A stretch of DNA of 64,000 nt from Halogeometricum sp. S1BR25-6 (GTDB taxonomy: Archaea > Halobacteriota > Halobacteria > Halobacteriales > Haloferacaceae): contig NZ_JAMQOP010000004.1 of assembly GCF_031624495.1 (NCBI RefSeq), positions 310,001-374,000 on the forward strand, written 5' to 3'. Of the stretch, positions 50,507 to 59,330 are shown piece by piece. Positions within the stretch are counted from its first letter, which is position 1, and every line of letters starts with the position of its first letter. The translations under genes and the position numbers were made by a program. Below the pieces are notes generated by a model. The model saw only the letters and a list, made by a program, of their open reading frames with translations. It was not told the DNA's origin and did not search any database.

Positions 50507-53215
50507 ATGCAGCGCACGACACTCAGACGCGAACCGACGCGCGAACTCTCCGGCGACTGGGAGTTCGCGACCGACCCGGAGGATGCGGGCCGAGCGGAGG
50601 GGTGGCACCGCCCCGACGCGGCGTGGGACGACGCCCGCGAGGTGTCGGTCCCCCACGCCTGGCAGGAGGAGGCGGACCTGCGGGAGTACGTCGGCGTCGG
50701 GTGGTACCGACGGACGGTCGACATCGACGCGATGGAGGACAACCGGCGGGCGGTGTTGTACTTCGGCGCCGCCGACTACGACGCCACGGTCTGGGTCAAC
50801 GGCGAACGCGTCGGCCGCGACCGCGAGGGGTACCTCCCCTTCCGGTTCGACGTCACGGACGCGCTTGTCGCCGGGGAGAATACGGTCGCCGTCCGCGTCG
50901 AGGACCCCGAGGACCTCTCGGAGATTCCGCACGGAAAGCAGGGGGCACCGTGGTACACCCGCGTCAGCGGACTGTGGCAGCGAGTCGACCTCGTGGTCGT
51001 CCCGGAGACGCGAGTCCGCGACGTCCGCGTCACGCCCGACCTGAGCGACGACACCGTCCAAGTCGACGTTCGCGCGGAGACCCCCGACGGAGCGTCGTCC
51101 GCGGACCTCTCGGCGGACGTGCGGGTTCGCTCGGAGGGGGTGACGGTCGCGAGTCGAACCGGTCCGGTCGACGGCGACGGGACGGCGAAGGCGACGCTCT
51201 CGCTCGACGACCCCGACTACTGGACCCCCGACGACCCGCACTTGTACGAAGTCGCGGTCGGTCTCGACCGCGGCGACGACCGAATCGACGCGTACGCCGA
51301 CACGTTCGGCATGCGGAGCGTCGAGCGGTCGGGGGAGGAACTGCTCCTCAACGGCAACCCGCTGTCCGTCCGGGGAGCGCTCGACCAGGCGTACTACCCG
51401 GACACGCTCTATCGCCCCGCCGACCTCGACACGTTCGAAGACGAGATACGCGCCGCGAAGGAGATGGGGTTCAACCTCCTCAGAAAACACATCAAACCCG
51501 CCCACCCGCGTTTTCTCGAACTCGCCGACGAGATGGGGATGCTCGTCTGGGAGGAGCCGGCGAACCCGAGCGCCTACACCGACGCGTCCCGGGAGGCCGT
51601 CCGGAGCCAGTTCGCCGGACTGGTCGAACGGGACTTCAACCGGCCGAGCGTCGTCGCGTGGAGCCTCTACAACGAGGAGTGGGGAATCGGGGGTCGCTAC
51701 GACGACGAGGAGGAGTCGCTGTGGACCGACGGCGAGAAGCAGGCGTTCCTCGCGAGGTTCTTCGAGTCGGCACGCGAACGCGACCCGACCCGACTGGTGT
51801 GCGACAACTCCGGGTGGGCGCACGTCGTCACCGACCTCAACGACTACCACGAGTACTTCGTCGTCCCCGACCGCGCCGACGCGTGGCGCGAGCGACTCGA
51901 CCACATCGTCGAGAACCCCGCCGAGAACTACGGCGGATACGAGGACCACGGCGGGGGCGGCCCCGCGCCCGAGCGAACGCCGCTTCTGGTCTCCGAGTTC
52001 GGGACGTGGGGGCTTCCCTCGGTCGACGCGCTCGAAGCCCACTACGGCGGCGAACCCCACTGGTACCGACACGAGTTCCTCTCGGGGCCGAAGTCGCCCG
52101 CGGGCGTCCGGGACCGGTTCGAGGCGAGCCACCTCTCGGACACCTTCGACAGCCTCGACGACGTTGCCGACGCGTGGCAGCGCCGCGAACTTCGCTCGGT
52201 CGCCGAGAGCATCGCGGACATGCGACTCCACGACGGCGTCGCGGGGTACGTCCTCACCGAGTTGACCGACATCGAGTGGGAGTTCAACGGTCTCCTGGAT
52301 TACCTCCGCGAGGAGAAGATACCCGCCGACGCGTTCGCGCGGGCCAACGCGCCGGTCGCGGTGCAGGTCCGCCCCGACGCGCACGTCTGCTGGGACGACG
52401 GGCGAGTCGAGACCGACCTCGCGGTCGTCAACGACACCGACGAACGCATCGAGGGGAGCCTCCGGTGGGAAGCGCTCGGCGAGGGGGGCGAGACGGGCGA
52501 AGTCGACGTCTCGGTCGAGCCGTTCGAACGCGAACGAGTCGCGGACGCGGTTTCGGTCGACGCCCCGTCCGTCGACGGAGTCCGGGAAGGGTCGGTGAGC
52601 GTCGAACTCGTCGGAGCGGGCGTCGACGCCGTGGACGAGGCGTCGGTCACGGTCGTCTCGCGCGACGTCGGGTTCGGCGACCGCGCCGTCTACACCGACC
52701 ACGACGGCCTCCGAGAGGCGCTCGCCGACTCGGACGGGCCGTCGGTCGTCGACAGCCCCGCGGACGGCGACGTGGCGTTCGTCACCCGACTCGACGACGC
52801 GACCCGCGAGTTCGTCGAGGACGGCGGCGCGGCGGCGCTGCTCCCCGACTCCGAGGGTCGGATGGCGGGGGGCGAGGAGTTTTCCGTCGTCGACCTCCCG
52901 GAGGCGGAGAGTTGGAACCTCTGTGCGTCCTTCGTCACGCAGACGCTCCTCGCCGACGTCGACGTCGTGCCGGGGTGGGCGTTCGAGGGGCTCTACCCCT
53001 ACGCGTACGTTTCGGACCCCGCCCCCGGCGACGAGGTGCTCGCGGGGTACACCGAGGGATGGCTGGCGAACACCGGGGCAGTCGCGCTCTCGCGGCCGAC
53101 GGGGGAGGGCCGACTGGGTACGTGTACCCTTCGCGTCGTCGAGAGATACGGCTCGCATCCCACCGCAACCGCGGTGCTCGCTGCGCTCGCCGACGAACTC
53201 CACGACGAGAGCTGA
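50507..53215 (+). CDS. Glycoside hydrolase family 2 (beta-galactosidase/beta-glucuronidase type)
   Basis: A GH2 enzyme of about 902 residues. It has a sugar-binding jelly roll (RELSGDWEF ... YDATVWVNGERVGRDREGY), an immunoglobulin-like domain, and a catalytic barrel with acid/base Glu390 in SLYNEEWG and nucleophile Glu497 in VSEFGTWG. About 300 further residues form beta-rich and Asp/Val-rich C-terminal domains. No signal peptide. ATG 50507 is used; ATG 50480 in frame is an alternative. Divergent from the transporter binding-protein gene (about 200 bases apart). Beta-galactosidase, beta-glucuronidase or beta-xylosidase specificity cannot be decided from sequence. Confidence 0.88.
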   Translation: MQRTTLRREPTRELSGDWEFATDPEDAGRAEGWHRPDAAWDDAREVSVPHAWQEEADLREYVGVGWYRRTVDIDAMEDNRRAVLYFGAADYDATVWVNGERVGRDREGYLPFRFDVTDALVAGENTVAVRVEDPEDLSEIPHGKQGAPWYTRVSGLWQRVDLVVVPETRVRDVRVTPDLSDDTVQVDVRAETPDGASSADLSADVRVRSEGVTVASRTGPVDGDGTAKATLSLDDPDYWTPDDPHLYEVAVGLDRGDDRIDAYADTFGMRSVERSGEELLLNGNPLSVRGALDQAYYPDTLYRPADLDTFEDEIRAAKEMGFNLLRKHIKPAHPRFLELADEMGMLVWEEPANPSAYTDASREAVRSQFAGLVERDFNRPSVVAWSLYNEEWGIGGRYDDEEESLWTDGEKQAFLARFFESARERDPTRLVCDNSGWAHVVTDLNDYHEYFVVPDRADAWRERLDHIVENPAENYGGYEDHGGGGPAPERTPLLVSEFGTWGLPSVDALEAHYGGEPHWYRHEFLSGPKSPAGVRDRFEASHLSDTFDSLDDVADAWQRRELRSVAESIADMRLHDGVAGYVLTELTDIEWEFNGLLDYLREEKIPADAFARANAPVAVQVRPDAHVCWDDGRVETDLAVVNDTDERIEGSLRWEALGEGGETGEVDVSVEPFERERVADAVSVDAPSVDGVREGSVSVELVGAGVDAVDEASVTVVSRDVGFGDRAVYTDHDGLREALADSDGPSVVDSPADGDVAFVTRLDDATREFVEDGGAAALLPDSEGRMAGGEEFSVVDLPEAESWNLCASFVTQTLLADVDVVPGWAFEGLYPYAYVSDPAPGDEVLAGYTEGWLANTGAVALSRPTGEGRLGTCTLRVVERYGSHPTATAVLAALADELHDES

Positions 53216-53323
53216 ATCGAGCGTACGGCGCGTGGCACGGTGCGCACCGTGCGACGCGACATCGGGGAGTCGGAAACGGAAGAGTGGAAGAGATGCTGAG
53301 TCGAGGACGGCGGGTCCGTTCGA

Positions 53324-54826
53324 CTATCGAACGGTGATACCGGCGACCGTCCCGGGTTCGAGGTCCGCGACGAGTCGGTCGTCCTCGACCGAGACGTCGA
53401 GTTCCCGGCGCGTGAACTCCTCGGCGTTGTCGGCGGTGACCGCCACGTCGAGGTCGTTGTCGGCGAACAGCACCTCCGCGTCCACGTCGGCCGCGTCCAC
53501 GTCGACCCCCTCGAGGGCGACTTCGACCGTGCGGGCGTCCCGGACGTCGAGGTTGGTGAGCGTGACGTACGTCCCGTCGTCGCCGAGCGACGCCGAGGCG
53601 CCGACCAGCGGAAGTTCCTCGTCGTCGACGTCGCGGGCGGGCGCGTCGACGGACGTAGTGACCGCGTCGTTCCCCTTGTGGGGGGCGTACAGGTCGAACA
53701 CGCGGTAGGTGGGTCGCGCCCACGCGTCGTCGCCGTCGGTCTCGACGAGACACTGGAGCACGTTCACCGTCTGGGCGATGTTCGACATCGTCATCACGTC
53801 GGCGTGGTGGTTGAAGATGTCGAGCACCGCGGCGGCCGACAGCGCGTCGAGGGCGGTTCCGGGCTGTTCGAGGCCGTTCTCCGAGACGGCCTCCGTGTGC
53901 CACGTGCCCCACTCGTCGATGATGATGCCGATGTCGTCGGTGGTCGCGACCGCGTCGACCGCCGCGGCGATGCGCTCGATGTGGTGGCTCATCTCGAGCG
54001 CCTCGACCAGCATCTGGTCGTAGTCCTCCTCGTCGGTCTCGGAGTCGACGATGCTCATCGTCCGGCCGTAGTAGTGGTGGAGGGTGAGATGGTCGAGCGG
54101 GAAGTGGACGCCCCACGCGCTGTTGCCGACCTCTTCCATGAACCGGTGGTTCCACTCGTGGTCCTCGAAGCCGCACGCGATGAGTTCGAGGTCGTCTTCG
54201 AGCATCAGGTTGTCCATACTCCCGACGTACGTCGCAAATCGGCGGTACTCGCGGGCGTACTGTTCGGGACTCATCCGTCCGCCGCAGCCCCAGTTCTCGT
54301 TTCCGAGACCCCAGAACTTCACCCCGTACCCGTCCTCGTGGCCGTTCTCCCGACGGCGGTCGGCGAGTTCGGTGTCGCCCTCGTAGTTGCAGTACTCGAC
54401 CCAATCGGCCGCCTCCTGCGGGTCCCCCGACCCGACGTTGGCCGCGAGGTAGGGTTCGGTACCGAGGCGTTCGCAGAGTCGCAGGAACTCGTCGGTCCCG
54501 AACTCGTTGGTCTCCTCCGGCACTTCGTCGACGTCCTGCGCCCAGAAGAGGTTGCGGCGGCGGGGTCGGTCCTCGACGGGGCCGACGCCGTCCTCCCAGT
54601 GGTAGTCGTCCGCGAAACAGCCACCGGGCCACCGAAGTACGGGCATCTCCAGCGATTCGAGAAGCGAGACGACGTCGTCGCGGTAACCGTCCTCGTCGTC
54701 GCTCTCGCTCCGCCAGACGCCGTCGTAGATACACCGACCGAGGTGTTCGGAGAAGTGACCGTGGACTTCAGGTTCGATCCGGTCGATAACCGCTTGGGTA
54801 TGGACTGTAACCTGCGCGTTCGTCAT
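53324..54826 (-). CDS. Alpha-L-arabinofuranosidase, glycoside hydrolase family 51
   Basis: A 500-residue GH51 enzyme. The barrel starts at IEPEVHGHFSEHLGRCIYDG, with MPVLRWPGGCFADDYHWEDG, acid/base Glu177 in GLGNENWG and nucleophile Glu305 in IIDEWGTW; the C-terminal beta-sandwich covers residues 400-500. It releases L-arabinose from arabinoxylan oligosaccharides in the cytoplasm. The ATG at 54824-54826 has a TATA-like CATTTATGAC about 25 bases upstream, supporting a leaderless start; two earlier in-frame starts are less likely. Convergent with the GH2 gene. Confidence 0.95.
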   Translation of the reverse strand: MTNAQVTVHTQAVIDRIEPEVHGHFSEHLGRCIYDGVWRSESDDEDGYRDDVVSLLESLEMPVLRWPGGCFADDYHWEDGVGPVEDRPRRRNLFWAQDVDEVPEETNEFGTDEFLRLCERLGTEPYLAANVGSGDPQEAADWVEYCNYEGDTELADRRRENGHEDGYGVKFWGLGNENWGCGGRMSPEQYAREYRRFATYVGSMDNLMLEDDLELIACGFEDHEWNHRFMEEVGNSAWGVHFPLDHLTLHHYYGRTMSIVDSETDEEDYDQMLVEALEMSHHIERIAAAVDAVATTDDIGIIIDEWGTWHTEAVSENGLEQPGTALDALSAAAVLDIFNHHADVMTMSNIAQTVNVLQCLVETDGDDAWARPTYRVFDLYAPHKGNDAVTTSVDAPARDVDDEELPLVGASASLGDDGTYVTLTNLDVRDARTVEVALEGVDVDAADVDAEVLFADNDLDVAVTADNAEEFTRRELDVSVEDDRLVADLEPGTVAGITVR

Positions 54827-55769
54827 GCGATGGTCCGGTGCTTTCCCCGAGGTCATAAATGAATCGATAGTTCGTGGTATTTCGAGGCGGCGTCCGCGGA
54901 TCACGGTCCGTACGGCGGAGAAGGCTAACCGTTCGGCGCGAGCATCGATTGACAGTCGTTAGCAGTATTCGTTCTGTCATCAAGAACGCCGCAGCGCTGA
55001 TGAATTATCGCTAAAATCGCGGGATAGCCCCCTTGAATGGGACTGTATCAGCCGAAGGAACTGTTCTCAATAAAAGAACTGAGATCGGACGGGTGTCCCG
55101 GAGGGAGTCGGGAGAACTGCTCGGAAAGCGTTCGGAGACCGGACGGTCAAGATGAATATGGAACAATACTATTGCTGTAATGTATGGGGACCAGAAAAGG
55201 AACGAGAGGTGAAAGCGAATATCACGAGGATTGGCATCATAGCACAAGTATTGTTCTTTAAACGAGAACGTGAGATGAAGAGATAATTACCGGCGGTTTC
55301 TTGATTGTGTCCAACTTTATATATCGGATTACGGATCGGTGCGAGGGAGTGCACTCAAAAACTCCGGGACTGAGCTCGCGAGATGTGAAGAGAATTCATA
55401 TACGTGCTACGAGTCGTTTGAAAGTGATACCTGAGATTTTATACGAGTGTAGTGCATATTACAGAACTTTCTTTGGTAAATATACGGATATTTGTTATTA
55501 TTCTCTTCATTTCTTGCATAGAAGGTAGTTGTACCTCGCTGTGAGGTGACAGAGATAGTTGCACAAGCTGCGCGAGAGACACGATAGAAAACAACGCTTT
55601 CGTAATATAGTAGCTGAGTACGGTCGCCCGCGGGATATTCCGTCACATATAGAAGGACAAAATGTGGTCTCGGGTCGGCGGCACGCCGAGGGCCGAGTGG
55701 GACCCGGTCGGCGCCGGTCCAGAAGGAAACCGAGAAATAGCGGCGCGGCGACGGATAGCGGGAACACTC
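54827..55769. other. AT-rich gene-poor region
   Basis: About 940 bases between the GH51 start and the halocyanin gene, markedly AT-rich from 55000 to 55640. Short frames are present but show no domain or haloarchaeal codon bias. A 10-base inverted repeat pair at 55161/55247 is the clearest structure. Confidence 0.5.
55161..55256. repeat. Inverted repeat pair GAACAATACT / AGTATTGTTC
   Basis: Perfect 10-base arms at 55161-55170 and 55247-55256, separated by 76 bases. The left arm continues as ACAATACTATTG, close to the palindrome at 40606-40618. The 96-base unit could be a degenerate miniature element or a pair of operator half-sites; no target-site duplication is evident. Confidence 0.4.
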
Positions 55770-56264
55770 GTGAACGACGAACGCACTTCCAGGCGGCACC
55801 TCCTGCGGGCCGTCGCCGCGATGCTCGCCGCCGGACCGTCCCTCGCCGGATGTGTCGGCGGGGAAACGGGGGCCGAACAGGCGGAGACGACGGCCCGAGG
55901 CGACACCGAACCGAACGACCGGACGTTCGACGGGTGGTTAGAGGGCGTCGCGAACGCGGACACTCTCGTCGACCGGACGGACGCTTCGGACGTCCGCGTG
56001 CACGTCGGTACCGAAGGGGACGGCGGCTACTTCGCCTTCGCTCCCGTCGTCGTGCGCGTCTCTCCGGGGACGACGGTCACGTGGGAGTGGACGGGGGCCG
56101 GCGGCGCGCACAACGTCGTCGCGGAGGACGGGTCGTTCAGGAGCGAACTCACGGGCGGCGAGGGAACGACGTTCTCGCACGCGTTCGACGCGCCGGGCGT
56201 CGCGAAGTACGCCTGTCTGCCGCACCAGTCGATGGGGATGAAAGGCGTCGTCGTCGTCGAGTAA
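55770..56264 (+). CDS. Halocyanin-like blue copper lipoprotein
   Basis: A 164-residue protein (GTG start at 55770) with a Tat lipoprotein leader (TSRRHLLRAV, Cys28 in SLAGC). It has a single plastocyanin-fold halocyanin domain. Copper ligands are visible as His in GGAHNVV and Cys, His, Met in YACLPHQSMGMKG. It carries electrons on the outer face of the membrane. An in-frame ATG at 55662 would add 36 non-leader-like residues ahead of the twin-Arg motif, so the GTG is preferred. Confidence 0.9.
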   Translation: MNDERTSRRHLLRAVAAMLAAGPSLAGCVGGETGAEQAETTARGDTEPNDRTFDGWLEGVANADTLVDRTDASDVRVHVGTEGDGGYFAFAPVVVRVSPGTTVTWEWTGAGGAHNVVAEDGSFRSELTGGEGTTFSHAFDAPGVAKYACLPHQSMGMKGVVVVE

Positions 56265-56318
56265 GTCGGTCGAACGCGCCGCAGGGACCGTTCGCGGAAA
56301 CCGCGGCGTCCGCCGAAG

Positions 56319-56531
56319 TCAGTCGTCCGCCGCGGTCGCGGGGTCGTCGGGACCGGCGGTCTCAGGACTGCGGTCGTTCGCCGCATCCCCGACGTAGACG
56401 TCCTGTCGATATCGGCAGTTGTGACAGAAAAACTGGGCGTAACCGGCGGACTGGGTGCCGCTGAACAGCAGTTCGTCGCCGCACACCGAACACCACTGCG
56501 GAGGAATGTCTCGGGGACGTTCGAGGCTCAT
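56319..56531 (-). CDS. Small zinc-ribbon protein
   Basis: A 70-residue protein with two zinc knuckles, CSVCG (about residues 14-18) and CHNC (36-39), and an acidic, Asp/Ala-rich tail. It resembles the many haloarchaeal micro-zinc-finger proteins. Convergent with halocyanin. An inverted repeat AACTAT-TCAG-ATAGTT lies 60 bases before its start. Confidence 0.75.
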   Translation of the reverse strand: MSLERPRDIPPQWCSVCGDELLFSGTQSAGYAQFFCHNCRYRQDVYVGDAANDRSPETAGPDDPATAADD

Positions 56532-56849
56532 CCCCGGATAGATACTCCGAAGAGAATGTCAATGTATGGGTAGAGGATGTCGAGAAATTCAACTATTCAG
56601 ATAGTTTTGAGAGCGACTGAGCGTCCCCGATACGAGACCCGGACGTCGCGGAGAACAGCGGACGTTCGGTCGCACGACCTGCAGAGTATTCCTGCAGATT
56701 GAGTGTAGGTACTACTATTGAGAATTTCGTGCTAACTGTTATACCACTCGAGCTATCATATAGACGTGTAGTCGCAGTCGTTCGGCGCGACGCGTTCGGT
56801 GGTTCCCGACGCGGCGATGCTCGAAACGCTGTCGACAGGGAGAACACCT
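56532..56849. other. Divergent intergenic region with palindrome, no gene
   Basis: 318 bases between the zinc-ribbon and HalOD1 genes, AT-rich in part. No coding frame is supported. It contains the palindrome at 56591-56606. Confidence 0.45.
56591..56606. promoter_or_regulatory. Palindrome AACTAT-TCAG-ATAGTT
   Basis: Perfect 6-base arms with a 4-base centre, 60 bases upstream of the zinc-ribbon start codon on the minus strand. Operator or short hairpin. Confidence 0.35.
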
Positions 56850-57134
56850 ATGTCACAATCGTCATCCAACGAAAGAACTGCCGCGGTGGGAGACCCACAG
56901 ATTCGCGAGAGCGCGACGCTGGAAATCGTGTCGCTCGTCGCAGAGGCGAAGGGCTGCCGACCGTGGGAGCTTCAACCGCTCTCGCGCGTGACCGATCCCG
57001 ACGCCATCGAGGACCTGTTGAAGGCATCCTCGGACGCGAGCTTCGAGATCAGTTTCGACTACGAGGGCGGGCGCGTGACGGTGACGCCTGACGGCGAAAT
57101 CGCCTACGAGTTCTCCGAAAAACCTCCGACGTAA
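56850..57134 (+). CDS. HalOD1 output-domain protein
   Basis: A 94-residue protein consisting of one HalOD1 domain (residues about 20-90). Characteristic elements are IVSLVAEAKGCRPWELQPLSRV-like helix and turn, then an alpha-beta part ending in the strand pair GRVTVTPDGEIAYEF. HalOD1 is a stand-alone haloarchaeal output domain found in signalling contexts; its target is unknown. ATG at 56850. Convergent with the zinc-dependent dehydrogenase. Confidence 0.85.
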   Translation: MSQSSSNERTAAVGDPQIRESATLEIVSLVAEAKGCRPWELQPLSRVTDPDAIEDLLKASSDASFEISFDYEGGRVTVTPDGEIAYEFSEKPPT

Positions 57135-57217
57135 CCCGCGTCGGACGGCGGGAATGAGACACCGTTCGGCGATCTGGGCATCTTTTTAGTGATTCGGAAC
57201 GACGCGTGAGCGACCGT

Positions 57218-58255
57218 TCAGGGCTTGACGAGGACTTTCACCGCCTCGCGGTCGTCCATCGCGGCGTAGCCCTCCGGAACGCCCTCCAAGTCGACCGTCT
57301 TCGTGAACACCGGGGAGGGGTCGAGCGTCCCCTGCAGCACGTCCGCCATCAGTTCGTCCGCGTAGGCGCGGACGGGGGCGACGCCGCCGCGGAGAGAGAT
57401 GTTGTTCCCGAAGAACTCGTGGAGGTCGAGGCCGTCGCCCATCCCGTGCGGGACGCCGACGTAGCCGACGGTCCCCCCCGGACGGCAGACGCCCGTGGCC
57501 GTCTTCATCGCCGAGGTGGCGCCGACGCACTCCAGGACGTGGTTCACGCCGCCGGTCGTCATCTCGTTCACGCGGTCGATAGCCTCCTCGCCGCGTTCGG
57601 TGACGAGGTCCGTCGCGCCGAACTCCTCGGCGATATCGAGGCGGTCCTCGTGGTGGCCGATGGCGATGATGCGCTCGGCGCCGAGTCGCCGCGCCGCGAG
57701 GACGCCGCAGAGTCCGACGGCCCCGTCGCCGACGACGGCGCAGGTCGAACCCGCTTCGACGCCCGCGTTGACCGCGGCGTGGTGGCCCGTTCCCATCACG
57801 TCCGTCAGGGGAAGCAGGGCTCTGAGGGTGTCCTCGTCGTCGGCGTGGCGGTCCGGGACGCGGACCAGCGTGCCGTCGGCGCGGGGACAGCGGACCATCT
57901 CCCCCTGCGCGCCACCGTTGTCCCCGCCCCACGAACCGCCGTCAGTGCAGGAGGTGTGGAGTCCTTTGCGACAGTACTCGCACTTCCCGCAACTGATGAC
58001 GAACGGCGCGAACACGCGGTCGCCGGGTTCGACCGACCGAACCTTCTCGCCGACTTCCTCGACGATGCCCATCGGTTCGTGTCCGACGGGCGAGGGGGCG
58101 TCTCGGTCGCTCTGGCCGCGGTAGAACCAGAGGTCCGACCCGCAGACGGCGGTGTGGGTCACGCGGACGATGGCTCCCCGCGGCGAGTCGAGTTCGGGGT
58201 CTTCGACGTCTTCGACGCGGACGTCCTCGGGGCCGTGGTAGACTGCTGCGCGCAT
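57218..58255 (-). CDS. Zinc-dependent alcohol dehydrogenase (medium-chain)
   Basis: A 345-residue medium-chain dehydrogenase: catalytic zinc in AVCGSDLWFYR and GHEPMG, structural zinc in CGKCEYCRKGLHTSC, nucleotide loop VVGDGAVGLCG. A long loop with GGSWGGDNGGAQGE follows the structural zinc, as in the glutathione-independent formaldehyde-dehydrogenase-like and other MDR subgroups. Start ATG 58253-58255. The HTH-10 regulator is encoded 115 bases upstream on the same strand and may control it. Substrate unknown. Confidence 0.87.
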   Translation of the reverse strand: MRAAVYHGPEDVRVEDVEDPELDSPRGAIVRVTHTAVCGSDLWFYRGQSDRDAPSPVGHEPMGIVEEVGEKVRSVEPGDRVFAPFVISCGKCEYCRKGLHTSCTDGGSWGGDNGGAQGEMVRCPRADGTLVRVPDRHADDEDTLRALLPLTDVMGTGHHAAVNAGVEAGSTCAVVGDGAVGLCGVLAARRLGAERIIAIGHHEDRLDIAEEFGATDLVTERGEEAIDRVNEMTTGGVNHVLECVGATSAMKTATGVCRPGGTVGYVGVPHGMGDGLDLHEFFGNNISLRGGVAPVRAYADELMADVLQGTLDPSPVFTKTVDLEGVPEGYAAMDDREAVKVLVKP

Positions 58256-58370
58256 ACGTCGACTGCGCGAGAGAGACGCAAAAATCTCCGCACTGCGGCC
58301 GTGCTTTCTGACAGCGACGCGGGCGCGACTCCGCGCGCCGTCCGGGCCGAACGTCACTCGTTCGCCGCCC

Positions 58371-59090
58371 TCAGAGCGCCGCGTCGACGAACTGCTCGAC
58401 GATGAGGTCCTCCGCCGTCCGCAGTCGGTACTGCACGGTCGACCGGGGCGCGTCCAGCAGCGACGCCAACTCCGCGACGGTCACGTCCCGCGGGCGGGAG
58501 TAGTAGCCGTGTTCGACGGCCGTTTCGAGCACCTCCCAGTGCGCGGGCGACAACTGCGCGGCGACCCGCGAGTCGACGTCCCAGTTGCCGGCGCGGGAGA
58601 GGTGCGACACTTCGAGGGCGAGTCCCTCCCGGAGGTCCGACTCGATGGCGTCGTACAGGTCGCCGATGGGTTGTTCGCCCGGATAGAGGATGCGCCAACG
58701 GTACTCGCCGTCGGTGCGCCGGGACTCGAAGACGACGCCGTCGCCGAGGTGGTCGACGACGTGGTGCGGGATAGAGTGACAGCGGTGAACTTCCTCCCGG
58801 TAGGTGTAGACCGTTCGGGCGTTCGTCTTCCGGTCGAGGACGTGGTACATCCGAGCGGTGTCGCAGTTCACCACGTCGAAGCACTCGTTGCAGCGGTCCT
58901 CGTCGAGGAACAGGTCGTCGAACGACGCCAGCGCCTCCTTCTCCCCCCGGACGTGGTCGATGCGCCACATCCGGTCGTGGGTCGTGAAACAGGTCGAAGA
59001 GCGCGTGGTGAGCGCCGGGTACTCGAAGAAGAGGTCCATCAGGTCGTCCGCGCCCCGTTCGAACGTGACGACGAACTCGAACTCTCGCAT
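58371..59090 (-). CDS. HTH-10 (bacterio-opsin activator-type) transcriptional regulator
   Basis: A 239-residue regulator with the C-terminal HTH-10 domain (about residues 180-235: LSPAHWEVLETAVEHGYYSRP, then VTVAELASLLDAPRSTVQYRLR). The N-terminal about 170 residues form a cysteine- and histidine-containing sensor region (CNECFDVVNC; HRCHSIPHHVV) that could bind metal or haem. Family members are activators or repressors of neighbouring genes; the alcohol dehydrogenase immediately downstream is the obvious target. A palindrome TTAGC-N4-GCTAA lies 26 bases before the start. Confidence 0.88.
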   Translation of the reverse strand: MREFEFVVTFERGADDLMDLFFEYPALTTRSSTCFTTHDRMWRIDHVRGEKEALASFDDLFLDEDRCNECFDVVNCDTARMYHVLDRKTNARTVYTYREEVHRCHSIPHHVVDHLGDGVVFESRRTDGEYRWRILYPGEQPIGDLYDAIESDLREGLALEVSHLSRAGNWDVDSRVAAQLSPAHWEVLETAVEHGYYSRPRDVTVAELASLLDAPRSTVQYRLRTAEDLIVEQFVDAAL

Positions 59091-59115
59091 GGGACGGGCT
59101 TTCGACCGGACGAAC

Positions 59116-59129
59116 TTAGCTTGTGCTAA
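59116..59129 (-). promoter_or_regulatory. Palindrome TTAGC-TTGT-GCTAA at the HTH-10 gene promoter
   Basis: Perfect 5-base arms, 26 bases before the regulator's ATG at 59090. A partial copy (AGCAGGTGCTAAC) is at about 59202-59214. Possible autoregulatory site. Confidence 0.35.
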
Positions 59130-59330
59130 CTTACTCGACCGCTCGGACGAAGAATGAGAAGCGCTCGAATGGGATGATAATTCGGTGCCGATATCGGGTC
59201 TAGCAGGTGCTAACGACAGGTCGATGGACGTGGTGGACCGAGTAACTATCGTGAATCAGACGACAGACGTTCGAGAGACCCGATCGCCGCCGGCCGACGC
59301 ACCCGAACGGAACGACGCGGAGAGAGACCG

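Noticed and set aside
50327-53203. 958-codon open frame antisense to the GH2 gene
   Set aside because: It is a third-position GC shadow: the plus-strand frame carries all GH2 motifs, and the antisense translation has no recognisable domain and is Arg/Val-rich.
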